Positions 16,168-25,233 of a stretch of DNA of 36,229 nt are shown here, piece by piece. A program made the translations under genes and the position numbers. The notes under the pieces are model-generated. The model did no database searches. It was given only the letters and a program-made list of their open reading frames with translations, and was not told where the DNA came from. The first letter of the stretch is position 1. The number at the start of each line of letters is the position of its first letter. The stretch spans positions 8,401 to 44,629 of the forward strand of contig NSIK01000008.1 of NCBI GenBank assembly GCA_002737345.1, in the 5' to 3' direction. This stretch comes from Nitrospirota bacterium (GTDB lineage Bacteria > Nitrospirota > Nitrospiria > Nitrospirales > Nitrospiraceae).

Positions 16168-16524
16168 TTACGCCTCGCTCTCGCGTGCGACCAGCTTCGG
16201 CGTGTCGTCGACATGGACGTTCAGATCTTTTTTGATCTCTTTGGCATCGTCGCCGGTCATCATGGCAGTGCGCTCCATCTCGCCTTCTCTGCTGCGCTTC
16301 GCTTCCTTCATCGCGGCCCGCGCCTCGTCGCCGACGAGGTACTTAGTCTGCCCTATGAGGACTTCGTCGAGGGCGATGGTCGCTTCTTTGGTGAAGCGCG
16401 AGGGGGCATGACGCGAGCCTTGGGCGATGTGCTTCGCCCGCTGGCTTGCGATGATCGCCACCCGGTGCCGTGAGTCAAATTCGCCGAGGGCGTATTGCGG
16501 TAAAAGTCTCAACATGTCGATCAT
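16168..16524 (-). CDS. rpoZ: DNA-directed RNA polymerase omega subunit
   Basis: The omega subunit helps assemble and stabilise RNA polymerase. It shows the family's early DSRHRVAIIASQRAKHI segment (the usual RF-x-LV-x-VAAQRAK), followed by KEATIALDEVLIGQTKYL in place of the normal KPTVIALEEIA block. A charged tail rich in Lys/Glu follows. Placement between gmk and coaBC is the common genomic order and supports the call. AAGGAG lies 10 nt before the ATG. At 118 residues it is a little longer than the E. coli protein. Confidence 0.85.
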   Translation of the reverse strand: MIDMLRLLPQYALGEFDSRHRVAIIASQRAKHIAQGSRHAPSRFTKEATIALDEVLIGQTKYLVGDEARAAMKEAKRSREGEMERTAMMTGDDAKEIKKDLNVHVDDTPKLVARESEA

Positions 16525-16565
16525 GGATGCCGTTCTCCTTTGTGAGATGAAAGATCGTCGCGATC

Positions 16566-17255
16566 TTAGGATTTCTGCTCGTCGTCAAGTATGAAATTGT
16601 TTTCAATCCACGTCATGTTCAACCATTTGGTCTTCAGCCGCTCCGACCAGAAGATACTTTCGAGATCCCGTAGCGACTGGGTGAGGTCGTCGTTCCGGAC
16701 GATGTAGGCATATTCCCGATAACTCCAGACCTCTTCTTTGACCTTCTGCAGGCGGCGCTGAATCTCTTCGGGCGAGTCTGAGGCCCTGGTCTGCAGACGG
16801 GATCGGAGGACGGCGATCGAGGGAGGCAGAATAAAGATGGAGACCGAGTCTTCGAATCGTTTCTTGAGCTGCATCGCCCCCTGCACGTCGATCTCCAGCA
16901 GGACGTCGATGCCCTGATCTATCTTTTCGGTCAGCCATTTCCAGGGGGTGCCGTAGAGGTTCCCGTACACGCGGGCCCACTCCACGAACTCATTGCGCTC
17001 AATCATCGCCTGAAACGGCTGTTCGTCGATGAAATAATATTCGCGCCCATGCTCTTCGCCGGGCCGCGGTTTTCTAGTAGTGTAGGACACAGACTGCCAC
17101 AGGTCCGGCAGGTTTGCCGTGAGCTGTTTACAGAGCGTGGTTTTCCCCGTTCCGGAGGGGGCAGAGATAATGAACAGAATCCCCCGCCGATCCATCGAGG
17201 ATCGCGACGGATCGGATACTGGGGCTGTGGAACTTGTGGTGGGCATAGAGTTCAT
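16566..17255 (-). CDS. gmk: guanylate kinase
   Basis: GMP + ATP to GDP + ADP. The P-loop SAPSGTGKTT is at residues 31-40, followed by SVSYTTRKPRPGEEHGREYYF (GMP binding), FVEWARVYGNLYGTP, LLEIDVQGAMQLKKRF and the C-terminal lid region with IQRRLQKVKEE. The ATG at 17255 overlaps the yicC stop as ATGA, suggesting coupled translation. This gives a 20-residue Ser/Thr-rich leader before MDRRGILF; starting at that second ATG (17195) is possible and would give the usual length. Confidence 0.96.
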   Translation of the reverse strand: MNSMPTTSSTAPVSDPSRSSMDRRGILFIISAPSGTGKTTLCKQLTANLPDLWQSVSYTTRKPRPGEEHGREYYFIDEQPFQAMIERNEFVEWARVYGNLYGTPWKWLTEKIDQGIDVLLEIDVQGAMQLKKRFEDSVSIFILPPSIAVLRSRLQTRASDSPEEIQRRLQKVKEEVWSYREYAYIVRNDDLTQSLRDLESIFWSERLKTKWLNMTWIENNFILDDEQKS

Positions 17256-18130
17256 TCGACGTTTTGCACTTGTTCACGGATACGTTCGAGTTCGGCCTTC
17301 ATCTGAACCACATGACCGGCGATTTCGGCGTCATTTGCTTTTGACCCGATCGTGTTGACTTCCCGCCCGATTTCTTGAAGAAGGAAATCAAGTGTTTTAC
17401 CCACAGATTCTGTGCGGTTGAGCATCTGGTCAAACTGTATCATATGCGAGCCCAGTCTGACTATTTCTTCCGTGATGTCCCCACGGTCCGCGTACACGGC
17501 CAATTCCTGATGTAGCCTGGGGGGGTCCGGAATTTCCGAGCCCAGCAGCTTCTCGACACGGGCTTTCATACGGTCAAAGGCCTCTTGCGCCAACAGTGGA
17601 GTCCGAGCTGCGACCAGGTCCTTGTGCCCCCGAATGGTCTGGACCCGTGTTCGCATATCCTCGGCCAGGGCCTTCCCCTCGCTTGTTCGCATCCCCTCCA
17701 AGTCCGTCAGGGCCTTGGCCATGAGTTGCTGCACTAGGGCCGCCAGTTTCGGGTCCTCCGTCGGCTGATCCGATACCGACACCACGTCACGAAGCCCAGC
17801 CATGAGCGCCAGGTCGACCGACCCGCTCAGCTTCAGGGATTTCTTGAGAGTGAGGAAGGCTTGATGGTACTGCTTTGCAAGCGCCTGGTCAAGATTGACG
17901 CTTCCGGCGCGGCCTTTGCCGGCTTGCACCGTCACCGTGATGTCGATGCGGCCACGGGTGCAGCGCTGCTGGATGACTTTCTTGAAGGCATCCTCCAGCT
18001 GGCTTAGGGGCCGGGGAAGGCGGCAGGCGATTTCAAGGAATCGATGGTTGACGGAGCGCATTTCAACCGTGACGGATCCATCTTGCCAGGGAGCCTGTCG
18101 ACGGCCGAAGCCGGTCATACTCTGAATCAT
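17252..18130 (-). CDS. yicC: YicC/YloC family endoribonuclease
   Basis: The protein begins MIQSMTGFGRRQAPW, then VEMRSVNHRFLEIACRLPR, both diagnostic of the YicC family, and ends with a YicC C-terminal domain (HMIQFDQMLNRTESVGKTLDFLLQEIGREVNTIGSKAND-type sequence in residues about 240-280). E. coli YicC is an RNase that acts on the small RNA RyhB. I set the start at 18130, where the ATG overlaps the nth stop (ATGA); the open frame upstream runs into nth. Its place ahead of gmk is conserved widely. Confidence 0.93.
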   Translation of the reverse strand: MIQSMTGFGRRQAPWQDGSVTVEMRSVNHRFLEIACRLPRPLSQLEDAFKKVIQQRCTRGRIDITVTVQAGKGRAGSVNLDQALAKQYHQAFLTLKKSLKLSGSVDLALMAGLRDVVSVSDQPTEDPKLAALVQQLMAKALTDLEGMRTSEGKALAEDMRTRVQTIRGHKDLVAARTPLLAQEAFDRMKARVEKLLGSEIPDPPRLHQELAVYADRGDITEEIVRLGSHMIQFDQMLNRTESVGKTLDFLLQEIGREVNTIGSKANDAEIAGHVVQMKAELERIREQVQNVE

Positions 18131-18789
18131 TGCAGGCCTTTCTCTTTCCATGGACAATGCCGGTAGACCGCACAGGTGCGGCACTGGGGTTTTCTCGCCA
18201 GACAGGTATAGCGGCCGTGCAGGAGCAATCGTTGCGAGACAGCCGTCCATTGGGACCTCGGCATCAGTTGCTGCAAGTCCTGCTCGACCAGGTCAGGGTT
18301 GTCGGACTTGGTCAGGCCCAGTCGCTTGGCCACGCGTTTCACGTGGGTATCCACGGCGATGCTGGGCTGGCCGAAGGCATTCCCGAGGATGACATTCGCC
18401 GTTTTTCTCCCGACGCCAGGCAAGGTGATCAATGTTTCCATCGTCTGGGGGACCTGTTCGTGAAAACCCTCAGTCACAGCCTTGCTGCAGCCAATCAGAT
18501 GCTTGGCCTTGCTTTTAAAGAAGCCGGTTGAGCGAATGAGCTGCTCCACTTCCAGCTGCTCAGCTCCTGCCAGATCCGCTGGCCCAGGATAGCGGTGAAA
18601 AAGCGATGGCGTCACCTGATTCACTCGCTGATCGGTACATTGCGCGGAGAGGATCGTAGCGACGAGCAGCTCCCAGGGCGACCGGTGGTCGAGCTCCATT
18701 TGGGGAGTCGGCATCGTGCGCTGAAATGCCTTGGCAATGGCCTTGAGGCGTTCTCGGCGATCCACGGCTGGTAAGAGTTTCGTAGTCAT
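18127..18789 (-). CDS. nth: endonuclease III
   Basis: A DNA glycosylase/AP lyase for oxidised pyrimidines. It has LLVATILSAQCTDQRVNQV, the helix-hairpin-helix LPGVGRKTANV with catalytic K129, VDTHVKRV with catalytic D147, and a four-cysteine [4Fe-4S] loop with C196, C203, C206 and C212. Length 220 aa is normal. The stop overlaps the yicC ATG by 4 bp, so it heads the nth-yicC-gmk-rpoZ-coaBC transcription run. There is no strong ribosome binding site at the ATG. Confidence 0.96.
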   Translation of the reverse strand: MTTKLLPAVDRRERLKAIAKAFQRTMPTPQMELDHRSPWELLVATILSAQCTDQRVNQVTPSLFHRYPGPADLAGAEQLEVEQLIRSTGFFKSKAKHLIGCSKAVTEGFHEQVPQTMETLITLPGVGRKTANVILGNAFGQPSIAVDTHVKRVAKRLGLTKSDNPDLVEQDLQQLMPRSQWTAVSQRLLLHGRYTCLARKPQCRTCAVYRHCPWKEKGLQ

Positions 18790-18821
18790 GGCTCGTAGAC
18801 GAGATTCGATTCTGCCGTGAG

Positions 18822-19020
18822 TTAGGGATGAGATGCAAGCGGGTCAGGGGGCGATAATTTCCTAGACGTTCCCTCCGGGACGAGTACGGCCAGCCGTTCT
18901 TCAAGTTGCTGGATGAGCGGGCGCAGGGCTTCCAGATGCACCGCGGAAATCCCGATTGCCCCGTACCGCTGACCGAGCACCGCTGCCTGCTCGGAATGGG
19001 CGTCGTTCCTTCGTGGCAGT
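18822..19020 (-). pseudogene. possible C-terminal remnant of a Ras-like bacterial GTPase
   Basis: The gap between tsaD and nth contains an open frame without a start (a stop lies just upstream) that ends at TAA 18822-18824. It reads DAHSEQAAVLGQRYGAIG, then ISAVHLEALRPLIQQLEERL. The GIGISAVHLEAL stretch resembles the G5 SA motif and last helix of HflX/Era/MnmE-type GTP-binding domains. No P-loop or NKxD motif survives. The similarity is short, so a chance match is possible. Confidence 0.3.
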
Positions 19021-19022
19021 GG

Positions 19023-20084
19023 TTACATCGCTTGCGCGAAGGGCGCAGCCATGGAGGCTTGGGCATCTAAGTCGAATGAGGCCCGGACCCCAGCGCGCAG
19101 GGCCTGCCTCCCTGCCGCGGCAATCATCGCCGCGTTATCGGTGCAGTAACTCAACGGAGGAAGACTCAGGTGAATATGTGCGGAGTCGGCTCGTTGCTGA
19201 AGCAACTGGCGTAACCGAGAATTGGCGGAGACCCCTCCGACCACGGCCAGGGCTGGCGCGTTACAGGCCTGGACTGCGGCAAAGGCCTTCTCGACCAGGA
19301 TGGTGACAATGGCCTCTTGGTAGCCGGCTGCAAGATCGGCCGATTGTGAAATACGCAATTGCTCAGGCATCGCTTGAACTGTGTAAAGCAAAGATGTCTT
19401 TACACCACTGAAACTAAAATCGAGACTCCCTTTCTTGAGCTGGGATTTCGGGAAGGCAATGGCCTGCCGATTGCCCTGTCGAGCCAAGCAATCGATGGCG
19501 GGCCCTCCAGGATATTCCAGCCCCAACATCTGCGCACCCTTGTCAAAGGCCTCCCCTGCCGCATCGTCTTTGGTCGCGCCCAGGAGCCGACAGTGACCGA
19601 GTGGGTCCTTGAGGTAGAGATGAGTATGGCCTCCCGACACCACGAGGACCACACAAGGGAGCGGGAATGACGGGTCTTGCAACCAGGCGGAGGCGATATG
19701 GCCTTCCAGGTGGCTTACGCCGACGATCGGAATATTCAAGGCATAGGCCAGGGCTTTGGCATAGTTGACTCCCACAAGGAGTGCACCGACCAGACCGGGA
19801 CCCTGAGTGACGGCAATGCCGGAAAGATCCGGCCAGCCGAGGCCTGCCTGCCGCAGCGCCTCGCTGGAAACCTGTTCAATTGATTCGATATGGGCACGGG
19901 AAGCAAGCTCGGGCACGACGCCGCCGAATCGCTGATGCACAGCATGCTGCGAGGTAATAACGTTCGAGAGGACGGACCCGTCCGTTGCCAGGACCGAGGC
20001 GGCCGTTTCATCGCACGAGGTCTCGATCCCGAGGATGGGGCCAGGTGTCCAGGCTGAAGTGGAGCGTGGTGCGAGCATAGTCAT
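19023..20084 (-). CDS. tsaD: tRNA N6-threonylcarbamoyladenosine transferase
   Basis: TsaD transfers threonylcarbamoyl to A37 of ANN-decoding tRNAs. It begins with ILGIETSCDETAASVL, has GGVVPELASRAHIE, the metal-binding HLEGHIASAW, VVSGGHTHLYL, GEAFDKGAQMLGLEYPGGP, and FSFSGVKTSLLY, then VVGGVSANSRLR. Length 353 aa is slightly above the family mean. I chose the ATG at 20084 (MTMLAPRS), with an AGG 5 nt upstream. The frame runs open further upstream but passes through the clpC terminator. Its transcription probably starts in the short gap after that terminator. Confidence 0.96.
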   Translation of the reverse strand: MTMLAPRSTSAWTPGPILGIETSCDETAASVLATDGSVLSNVITSQHAVHQRFGGVVPELASRAHIESIEQVSSEALRQAGLGWPDLSGIAVTQGPGLVGALLVGVNYAKALAYALNIPIVGVSHLEGHIASAWLQDPSFPLPCVVLVVSGGHTHLYLKDPLGHCRLLGATKDDAAGEAFDKGAQMLGLEYPGGPAIDCLARQGNRQAIAFPKSQLKKGSLDFSFSGVKTSLLYTVQAMPEQLRISQSADLAAGYQEAIVTILVEKAFAAVQACNAPALAVVGGVSANSRLRQLLQQRADSAHIHLSLPPLSYCTDNAAMIAAAGRQALRAGVRASFDLDAQASMAAPFAQAM

Positions 20085-20140
20085 GAAGCCTGATTGCCTG
20101 TTCGCCGGCACAGGCACAACAGTTGAGCGTTCTCCGTGCA

Positions 20141-20184
20141 TTAAAATAACACGACCCTTGTGGCCTATGCCGCAAGGGCCGTGT
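20141..20184 (-). terminator. rho-independent terminator of clpC
   Basis: On the minus strand ACACGGCCCTTG pairs with CAAGGGTCGTGT (12 bp, one G-U) around a 12-nt loop, followed at once by TATTTTAA. Arms lie at 20173-20184 and 20149-20160 and the T tract at 20141-20148. It is 38 nt past the clpC stop and separates clpC from tsaD. Confidence 0.9.
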
Positions 20185-20221
20185 CGTTGATCGCTGCGAT
20201 GTGATCGCGCAGGGCGAGGCC

Positions 20222-22648
20222 TTAGACTCCGGCCATGGCCTCTTGCTCGACGAATACTGGAGCGCCGTCGCGCAGGACCACGCGGATCTTGCGGCATTCC
20301 TTGAACCGGCCCTTGATCATCTCTTCGGAAAGCGGATCGCCGAGCGCGCGCTGAATCGTCCGGCGCATTGGCCTGGCGCCATAAAGCGGCTCATAGCCTT
20401 CCTTAATCAACCATTGCTTGACGTCGTCTTCGACCTCAAGTTCCACACCCTTCTCGAGGAGGCGAAGGTTCAGCTCCCGCAGTAGGATGTCGAGAATATT
20501 AGAGAGATGCTCTCTGTCCAATTGATGGAAGACCACGACCTCATCGATCCGGTTCAAGAACTCCGGGCTGAATGAGCGGCGCAATTCGCTCAGGACTTCT
20601 TCCTTCTTGTGGCGCGCCTGATCGCCTTCCGTGTTCTGGAAGCCGAGCGAGACACCCTTCTGGATCATCTTGGTCCCAATGTTGGACGTCATGATGATCA
20701 CGCAATTCTTGAAATCGACCTTGCGCCCGAGACTGTCGGTCAGCACGCCATCGTCCAAGACCTGTAAAAGGATATTGAACACGTCAGGATGAGCCTTTTC
20801 GATTTCGTCGAAGAGGACCACGGCATAGGGCCGGCGCCGGACCCGTTCCGTCAATTGGCCACCCTCTTCATAGCCCACGTATCCCGGCGGCGCGCCGAAG
20901 AGTCGCGAGCTGGTGAACTTCTCTTGATATTCGGACATGTCGATCCGGATGAGCGAATCTTCACTATTGAAGAGGAACTCGGCCAGCGTGCGCGCCAGCT
21001 CGGTTTTCCCGACTCCGGTGGGTCCCAGGAAAATGAAGGAGCCGATGGGCTTCCGCGCTTCCTTCAGGCCGGCGCGTGACCGCCTGATGGCCCGGGCCAC
21101 AGCGGAGATCGCTTCGTTCTGGCCGACCACGCGCTTATGGAGGAATTCCTCCATGCGCAGGAGCTTGTTCGACTCTTCTTCTTCGAGCTTGAAGAGCGGA
21201 ATACCCGTCATCTTGGAGACGACATAGGCCACGTCTTCTTTGCCGATCGTCGGCTTGTTCTTTTCTTGATTCTTTTTCCACTCGCGCTTGGATTCGTCGA
21301 GGAGCTTACGCAGCCGTTCCTCTTCTTCGCGATGGCGAACCGCCTCCTCGAAGTTCTGCAACGAGATGGCCTGTTCTTTTTCGCGCGACACCTTCTTCAG
21401 CTCTTGCTCCATCGCCTTCAGCTCCGAAGGCAAGGCATAGGTCTGCAACTTGGCCCGCGACCCGGTCTCGTCGATCAAGTCGATCGCCTTGTCCGGGAGG
21501 AACCTGTCGCTGATGTAGCGATCGGACAGTTTGACCGCTTCGAGAATGGCTTCCTCTGAAATCTCGACGCCGTGATGCTCCTCGTACCGGTCGCGCAGCC
21601 CTCGGATGATCTGCACCGTTTCATCGATGCTGGGCGGCTGGACGTGAATCGGTTGGAACCGGCGCTTAAGGGCTCCGTCTTTTTCAATGTGCTTGCGATA
21701 TTCATCCAGCGTCGTAGCACCGATGCACTGAATTTCGCCGCGCGACAAAGCGGGCTTGAGCATGTTGGAGGCATCGATCGATCCTTCGGCTGCCCCTGCT
21801 CCGACTAAGGTATGAAGCTCGTCGATGAAGATAATGATGTTGCCGGCCTGAACGATTTCCTTCATCACAACTTTCAGCCGCTCTTCGAACTGGCCGCGAT
21901 ATTTCGTCCCTGCTACTAATGCACCAAGGTCGAGGGCAATGACGCGGCGTGAGAGCAGATTGTCTGGCACTTCCGATTGGACGATCCGCTGGGCGAGACC
22001 TTCCACGATGGCGGTCTTGCCGACGCCGGCTTCCCCGATGAGCACTGGATTATTTTTGGAACGGCGGCTGAGAATCTGTAGGACTCGTTCGATTTCGTCG
22101 GCACGGCCGATGACGGGATCCAGATGCCCTTCCTGGGCCAGCTGGGTCAGATCGCGACCGAACTCGTCGAGCGCGGGCGTGTTGCTCTTCCGGTCGCGCT
22201 CGCGTGGAGCGGACTTCCGTAAGAAGGTGACGGTCAATTGTCTGGCGGTCAGAAGATTCGAGCCTAAGCTGCGCAGGATCTTTCCGCCGATCCCCTCTTC
22301 TTCCCGAAGCAGTCCCAATAAGAGGTGTTCGCTGCCGATATGATTGTGTCCGAGCAGGCGGGCCTCTTCGACCCCGTACTCGATCACTTTTTTTACCCGA
22401 GGGCTGAAGGGGATTTCCCCAAAGGTCATCGTGGTTCCCCCGCCAGGCAAATTCCGCTCAATCTCCAAACGGATTTGTTCGGTCGAGAGTCCCATCTTCT
22501 TCAAGATCATCAGGGCAATTCCGTCTGACTCACGGAGGATAGCCAAGACGAGATGCTCGGTGCCGAGGTAGTCGTTCTGATGACGCTCTGCCTCTTCCCG
22601 TGCCAGGATGATGATTTTCCGACCCTTGTCCGTGAATCGTTCGAACAT
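20222..22648 (-). CDS. clpC: ATP-dependent Clp protease ATP-binding subunit ClpC
   Basis: A class I Hsp100 unfoldase that feeds ClpP. Order: Clp N-domain repeats (residues 1-145, starting [16 protein letters not shown] with [14 protein letters not shown]), first AAA+ domain with Walker A GEAGVGKT (205-212), a middle domain with the UVR-like [20 protein letters not shown], and the second AAA+ domain with [11 protein letters not shown] near 545 and [20 protein letters not shown]. The UVR segment distinguishes it from ClpA and ClpB. Length 808 aa is typical. AAAAGGAGG stands 5 nt before the ATG. No mcsA/mcsB/ctsR is seen next to it. Confidence 0.96.
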   Translation of the reverse strand: MFERFTDKGRKIIILAREEAERHQNDYLGTEHLVLAILRESDGIALMILKKMGLSTEQIRLEIERNLPGGGTTMTFGEIPFSPRVKKVIEYGVEEARLLGHNHIGSEHLLLGLLREEEGIGGKILRSLGSNLLTARQLTVTFLRKSAPRERDRKSNTPALDEFGRDLTQLAQEGHLDPVIGRADEIERVLQILSRRSKNNPVLIGEAGVGKTAIVEGLAQRIVQSEVPDNLLSRRVIALDLGALVAGTKYRGQFEERLKVVMKEIVQAGNIIIFIDELHTLVGAGAAEGSIDASNMLKPALSRGEIQCIGATTLDEYRKHIEKDGALKRRFQPIHVQPPSIDETVQIIRGLRDRYEEHHGVEISEEAILEAVKLSDRYISDRFLPDKAIDLIDETGSRAKLQTYALPSELKAMEQELKKVSREKEQAISLQNFEEAVRHREEEERLRKLLDESKREWKKNQEKNKPTIGKEDVAYVVSKMTGIPLFKLEEEESNKLLRMEEFLHKRVVGQNEAISAVARAIRRSRAGLKEARKPIGSFIFLGPTGVGKTELARTLAEFLFNSEDSLIRIDMSEYQEKFTSSRLFGAPPGYVGYEEGGQLTERVRRRPYAVVLFDEIEKAHPDVFNILLQVLDDGVLTDSLGRKVDFKNCVIIMTSNIGTKMIQKGVSLGFQNTEGDQARHKKEEVLSELRRSFSPEFLNRIDEVVVFHQLDREHLSNILDILLRELNLRLLEKGVELEVEDDVKQWLIKEGYEPLYGARPMRRTIQRALGDPLSEEMIKGRFKECRKIRVVLRDGAPVFVEQEAMAGV

Positions 22649-22718
22649 CCTGCCTCCTTTTAGATAAGCCTAACCAACTCAGGTAACGGTGTGCAAACCT
22701 ATCGAAAAATCTGGTCTA

Positions 22719-22747
22719 ATTCTACCCAGAAGGATTTTAGGAGTCAA
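22719..22747 (-). promoter_or_regulatory. sigma70-type promoter for clpC
   Basis: On the minus strand TTGACT (22742-22747) and TAGAAT (22719-22724) are separated by 17 bp. Transcription would start about 65 nt before the clpC ATG. I see no obvious CtsR- or HrcA-type operator overlapping it. Confidence 0.7.
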
Positions 22748-22827
22748 GGCTGCGAGGGAATCGCCCTGCCCGATAAAAAGCCACTCAAATGACACCCGCG
22801 CCAAGTAGACGAGCCCTCTTGCGTTCG

Positions 22828-22857
22828 TTGACTTCAAAGGAATGCTCCCGATACAAT
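22828..22857 (+). promoter_or_regulatory. sigma70-type promoter for nadK
   Basis: TTGACT (22828-22833) and TACAAT (22852-22857) are separated by 18 bp, giving a leader of roughly 45 nt before the nadK ATG. It is the divergent partner of the clpC promoter in a 259-bp gap. Confidence 0.7.
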
Positions 22858-22907
22858 CTCGCACTTTTCCACCGCTATCTTAATAGCCTCACGACTGGCT
22901 TCGTTCT

Positions 22908-23768
22908 ATGAAGAACAAAAGTATCGGAATTCTTACCAAGCCGAAGTTTCCTGAGATCAAAAGCACCCTGCAGGATGTGGTCGCCTGGCTCAGGGCTCGC
23001 AGCATTAATGTCATCTTGGACACGACGTCAGCGGCTCTGCTGGGCGAGCAGGGAGGCGTTCAGAAAACCCAGTTGGCGAGCAAGGCGGATGTGCTGCTAG
23101 TTCTGGGCGGTGACGGGACGATGCTGAACGCGGCAAGACTTGCCGGGGAGCGAAGCATTCCCATCCTGGGCGTGAACCTTGGGGGATTAGGATTTTTGAC
23201 CGAGGTCCGACTCGAAAACTTGTATCCCTCGCTTGAGCGGGTGTTTGCGAATGACTTTGTGCTCGATGAGCGGCTCATGCTGCAGACGCATGTCCATCGG
23301 CATGGAGAAACGGTTGCGCGCGGCGTGGTGTTGAACGATGTGGTGATTAGTAAGGGGACGCTGGCCCGGATGATTGAGCTGCGGATTTCTATTCAAGGCC
23401 AGTTCGTCACTAATCTGCGGGGCGATGGCGTGATCGTCACGACACCGACCGGATCGACCGCCTATTCGCTTTCAGCCGGCGGACCCATTATTAACCCGGC
23501 CGTGCAATCGCTGATGGTTACGCCCATCTGTCCCCATACATTGACCCACCGCCCACTCATCGTTCCCGCTACGGCCGAAATCGAGGTCACGCTCACCAGT
23601 AAGGACGATGGCGCGATGGCGACGCTGGATGGTCAGGTCGGGGTGGCGATGATTCAAGGTGATACGGTTGAAATCAAGATATCCGAATACCGGACGAGAC
23701 TCATCCGTTTTCCTGAAAGCAGCTACTATGACGTCCTGCGAGAGAAACTCAAGTGGGGGGACGGGTAA
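22908..23768 (+). CDS. nadK: NAD kinase
   Basis: Phosphorylates NAD to NADP. The family motif GGDGTML is at residues 67-73 (D69 catalytic), LGVNLGGLGFLTE follows, then NDVVISKG, and the second signature TPTGSTAYSLSAGGPII with HPLTHRPLIVP-like text after it. At 286 residues it is standard bacterial length. The ribosome binding site is weak. It is a single-gene plus-strand unit, tail to tail with the ferredoxin-NADP reductase gene 20 bp away. Confidence 0.97.
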   Translation: MKNKSIGILTKPKFPEIKSTLQDVVAWLRARSINVILDTTSAALLGEQGGVQKTQLASKADVLLVLGGDGTMLNAARLAGERSIPILGVNLGGLGFLTEVRLENLYPSLERVFANDFVLDERLMLQTHVHRHGETVARGVVLNDVVISKGTLARMIELRISIQGQFVTNLRGDGVIVTTPTGSTAYSLSAGGPIINPAVQSLMVTPICPHTLTHRPLIVPATAEIEVTLTSKDDGAMATLDGQVGVAMIQGDTVEIKISEYRTRLIRFPESSYYDVLREKLKWGDG

Positions 23769-23788
23769 CCAACCGGCCGACCTAGGTC

Positions 23789-25138
23789 CTAGGCGGTCCC
23801 CTTCTCGATCAGTTCGATCATTTCCTGGTTGCTCGCGTATTTAAACTCCCCGATACAATCTGTCTCACCCTGGTACTGCTTCTCGATCGATTCAAGTACG
23901 CGGAGTCCCTTCACGCCGACCGGGTGACTCTTGTGGGCCTTGAGGATCGTGGTGAGCTTGTCGAGGACGACTTTTGCGTTAACCGGCTCTTTCCCCGCAA
24001 GGTAAGGGCTGACGATTTCCGCGCACCAATCCCCGTCCCGTTTGGCAATGCCGACTAAGCCCTCACTGGCTTTACGAGCCCAGCCTGCGAGAAAGACTCC
24101 GTCGATGACCTGGCCGGTCATTTCATCATAGGCCTGGAACAGCGCGTCGTCTGGGTCGTTGCCGGTCTTATTGGGGTTCGTGACGAACACGCCATTTTTA
24201 TAGGGAAGGCCCAAGGTGGCATCGACTTTATCCCCGACAGCGAAGACCACGCTGTCGCAGGCGAATTCGTAGTACTGCTTGAGTCCGACTGCTGCCGTGT
24301 CGTCTCCTTTAGGCTCAAGCTTGTTCTCTTCCAGTTCAAGGCCGCGCACCCGATTGTGTGCGTCGACGAGAATGCGTTTCGGCGAAGCGAGAAACCGGAA
24401 GCCCATCTTCGCGTCGCTGACCTTCGGCTCGCATTTGGTAAACTCGTCCGTCAAACCTTTTTGCACATCATCGGCGTTCTGCCCGACAGCCGCGAGGCGA
24501 TCCTTGATCCGGACAAATTCAGCCGCGATCCCCTCCAGGCTCATATTGGAACAGACCGTGCGGATTTCTTTCGGATTATATTTCCGCTCGACAGGGCCGC
24601 GGCGCGCAATCGCGGTGACCCGCTCGACCTTCTTGTAGTTGATCAGCCAGCGGGCGATATCGACCATGACGTCGCCCACGCCGATGATGCCGACATGTTT
24701 GCCCATCTCAAAGGGCTGATCCCCGTAGCCCGGTAGCCGGTTGAAATGGAAAACAACATCCTTTGCATGAAAGACGCCTTGGGCCGAGTCCCCTTCAACG
24801 CCGATGCTTTTCGTGCCCTGCGCCCCGCTGGAAAAGACGATGGCATTCGCGCCGAGTCCCCGGAGGTCGTCCACTGTGAGGTCTTTGCCGTTTCCGATTG
24901 TGACGTTGCCGAAGTAATGGACATTGGGCTGCTGGAGCAGCTCCCAATATTGTTTTTTCAATCCGCCGCGCAGCTTCAGCTTCGCGGGGAAAATGCCATA
25001 TTCAGCCAGTCCGCCGAATTTGATGTCCCGATTCAGCACGATCACTTCATGGCCTGCCTTCGCCAGGGTGCTGATGACGGCCATACCGGCCGGCCCGGCG
25101 CCGACCACAATAATCACCTTCGAGTTCGTTGCGCTCAT
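23789..25138 (-). CDS. ferredoxin/adrenodoxin-type NADP reductase (FprA-like flavoprotein)
   Basis: An FAD and NADP-binding oxidoreductase of the GltD/adrenodoxin-reductase group. The N-terminal FAD motif is VVGAGPAGMAVISTLAKAG (residues 11-29), followed by GGLAEYGIFPAKLK. The NADP site is near VGIIGVGDVMVDIARWL with RRGPVERKYNPKE, the AARRGP-like signature of FprA. Late in the protein FLAGWARKASEGLVGIAKRD matches the FprA GW-x-GP-G-IGTNK block. Length 449 aa is correct. It would exchange electrons between NADPH and ferredoxin, which would suit a reductive TCA organism. AGGAAA precedes the ATG. The N-terminal ferredoxin domain seen in some homologues is absent. Confidence 0.85.
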   Translation of the reverse strand: MSATNSKVIIVVGAGPAGMAVISTLAKAGHEVIVLNRDIKFGGLAEYGIFPAKLKLRGGLKKQYWELLQQPNVHYFGNVTIGNGKDLTVDDLRGLGANAIVFSSGAQGTKSIGVEGDSAQGVFHAKDVVFHFNRLPGYGDQPFEMGKHVGIIGVGDVMVDIARWLINYKKVERVTAIARRGPVERKYNPKEIRTVCSNMSLEGIAAEFVRIKDRLAAVGQNADDVQKGLTDEFTKCEPKVSDAKMGFRFLASPKRILVDAHNRVRGLELEENKLEPKGDDTAAVGLKQYYEFACDSVVFAVGDKVDATLGLPYKNGVFVTNPNKTGNDPDDALFQAYDEMTGQVIDGVFLAGWARKASEGLVGIAKRDGDWCAEIVSPYLAGKEPVNAKVVLDKLTTILKAHKSHPVGVKGLRVLESIEKQYQGETDCIGEFKYASNQEMIELIEKGTA

Positions 25139-25169
25139 GCGTTATTTCCTAGATAAGGTGAACAGGAAA

Positions 25170-25185
25170 GTGAGCAAAAGCTCAC
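25170..25185. promoter_or_regulatory. short perfect inverted repeat upstream of the reductase gene
   Basis: GTGAGC at 25170-25175 and GCTCAC at 25180-25185 flank AAAA. It lies about 35 bp before the reductase ATG and 50 bp after the fumC stop. It could be an operator in the reductase promoter, or a weak fumC terminator, as TTTCC follows on the minus strand. Confidence 0.35.
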
Positions 25186-25233
25186 AGTTCGGAGGACGTT
25201 AGCATAGGGACTTTTAGGCTGTCAAAGCTCGAT

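Noticed and set aside
18130-18250. Longer YicC start at 18250
   Set aside because: It would overlap nth by 120 bp; the ATGA overlap and the family start MIQSMTGFG fix the start at 18130.
23785-23805. Palindrome CCTAGGTCCTAGG between nadK and the reductase gene as a bidirectional terminator
   Set aside because: The stem is short and no T tract lies on either side.
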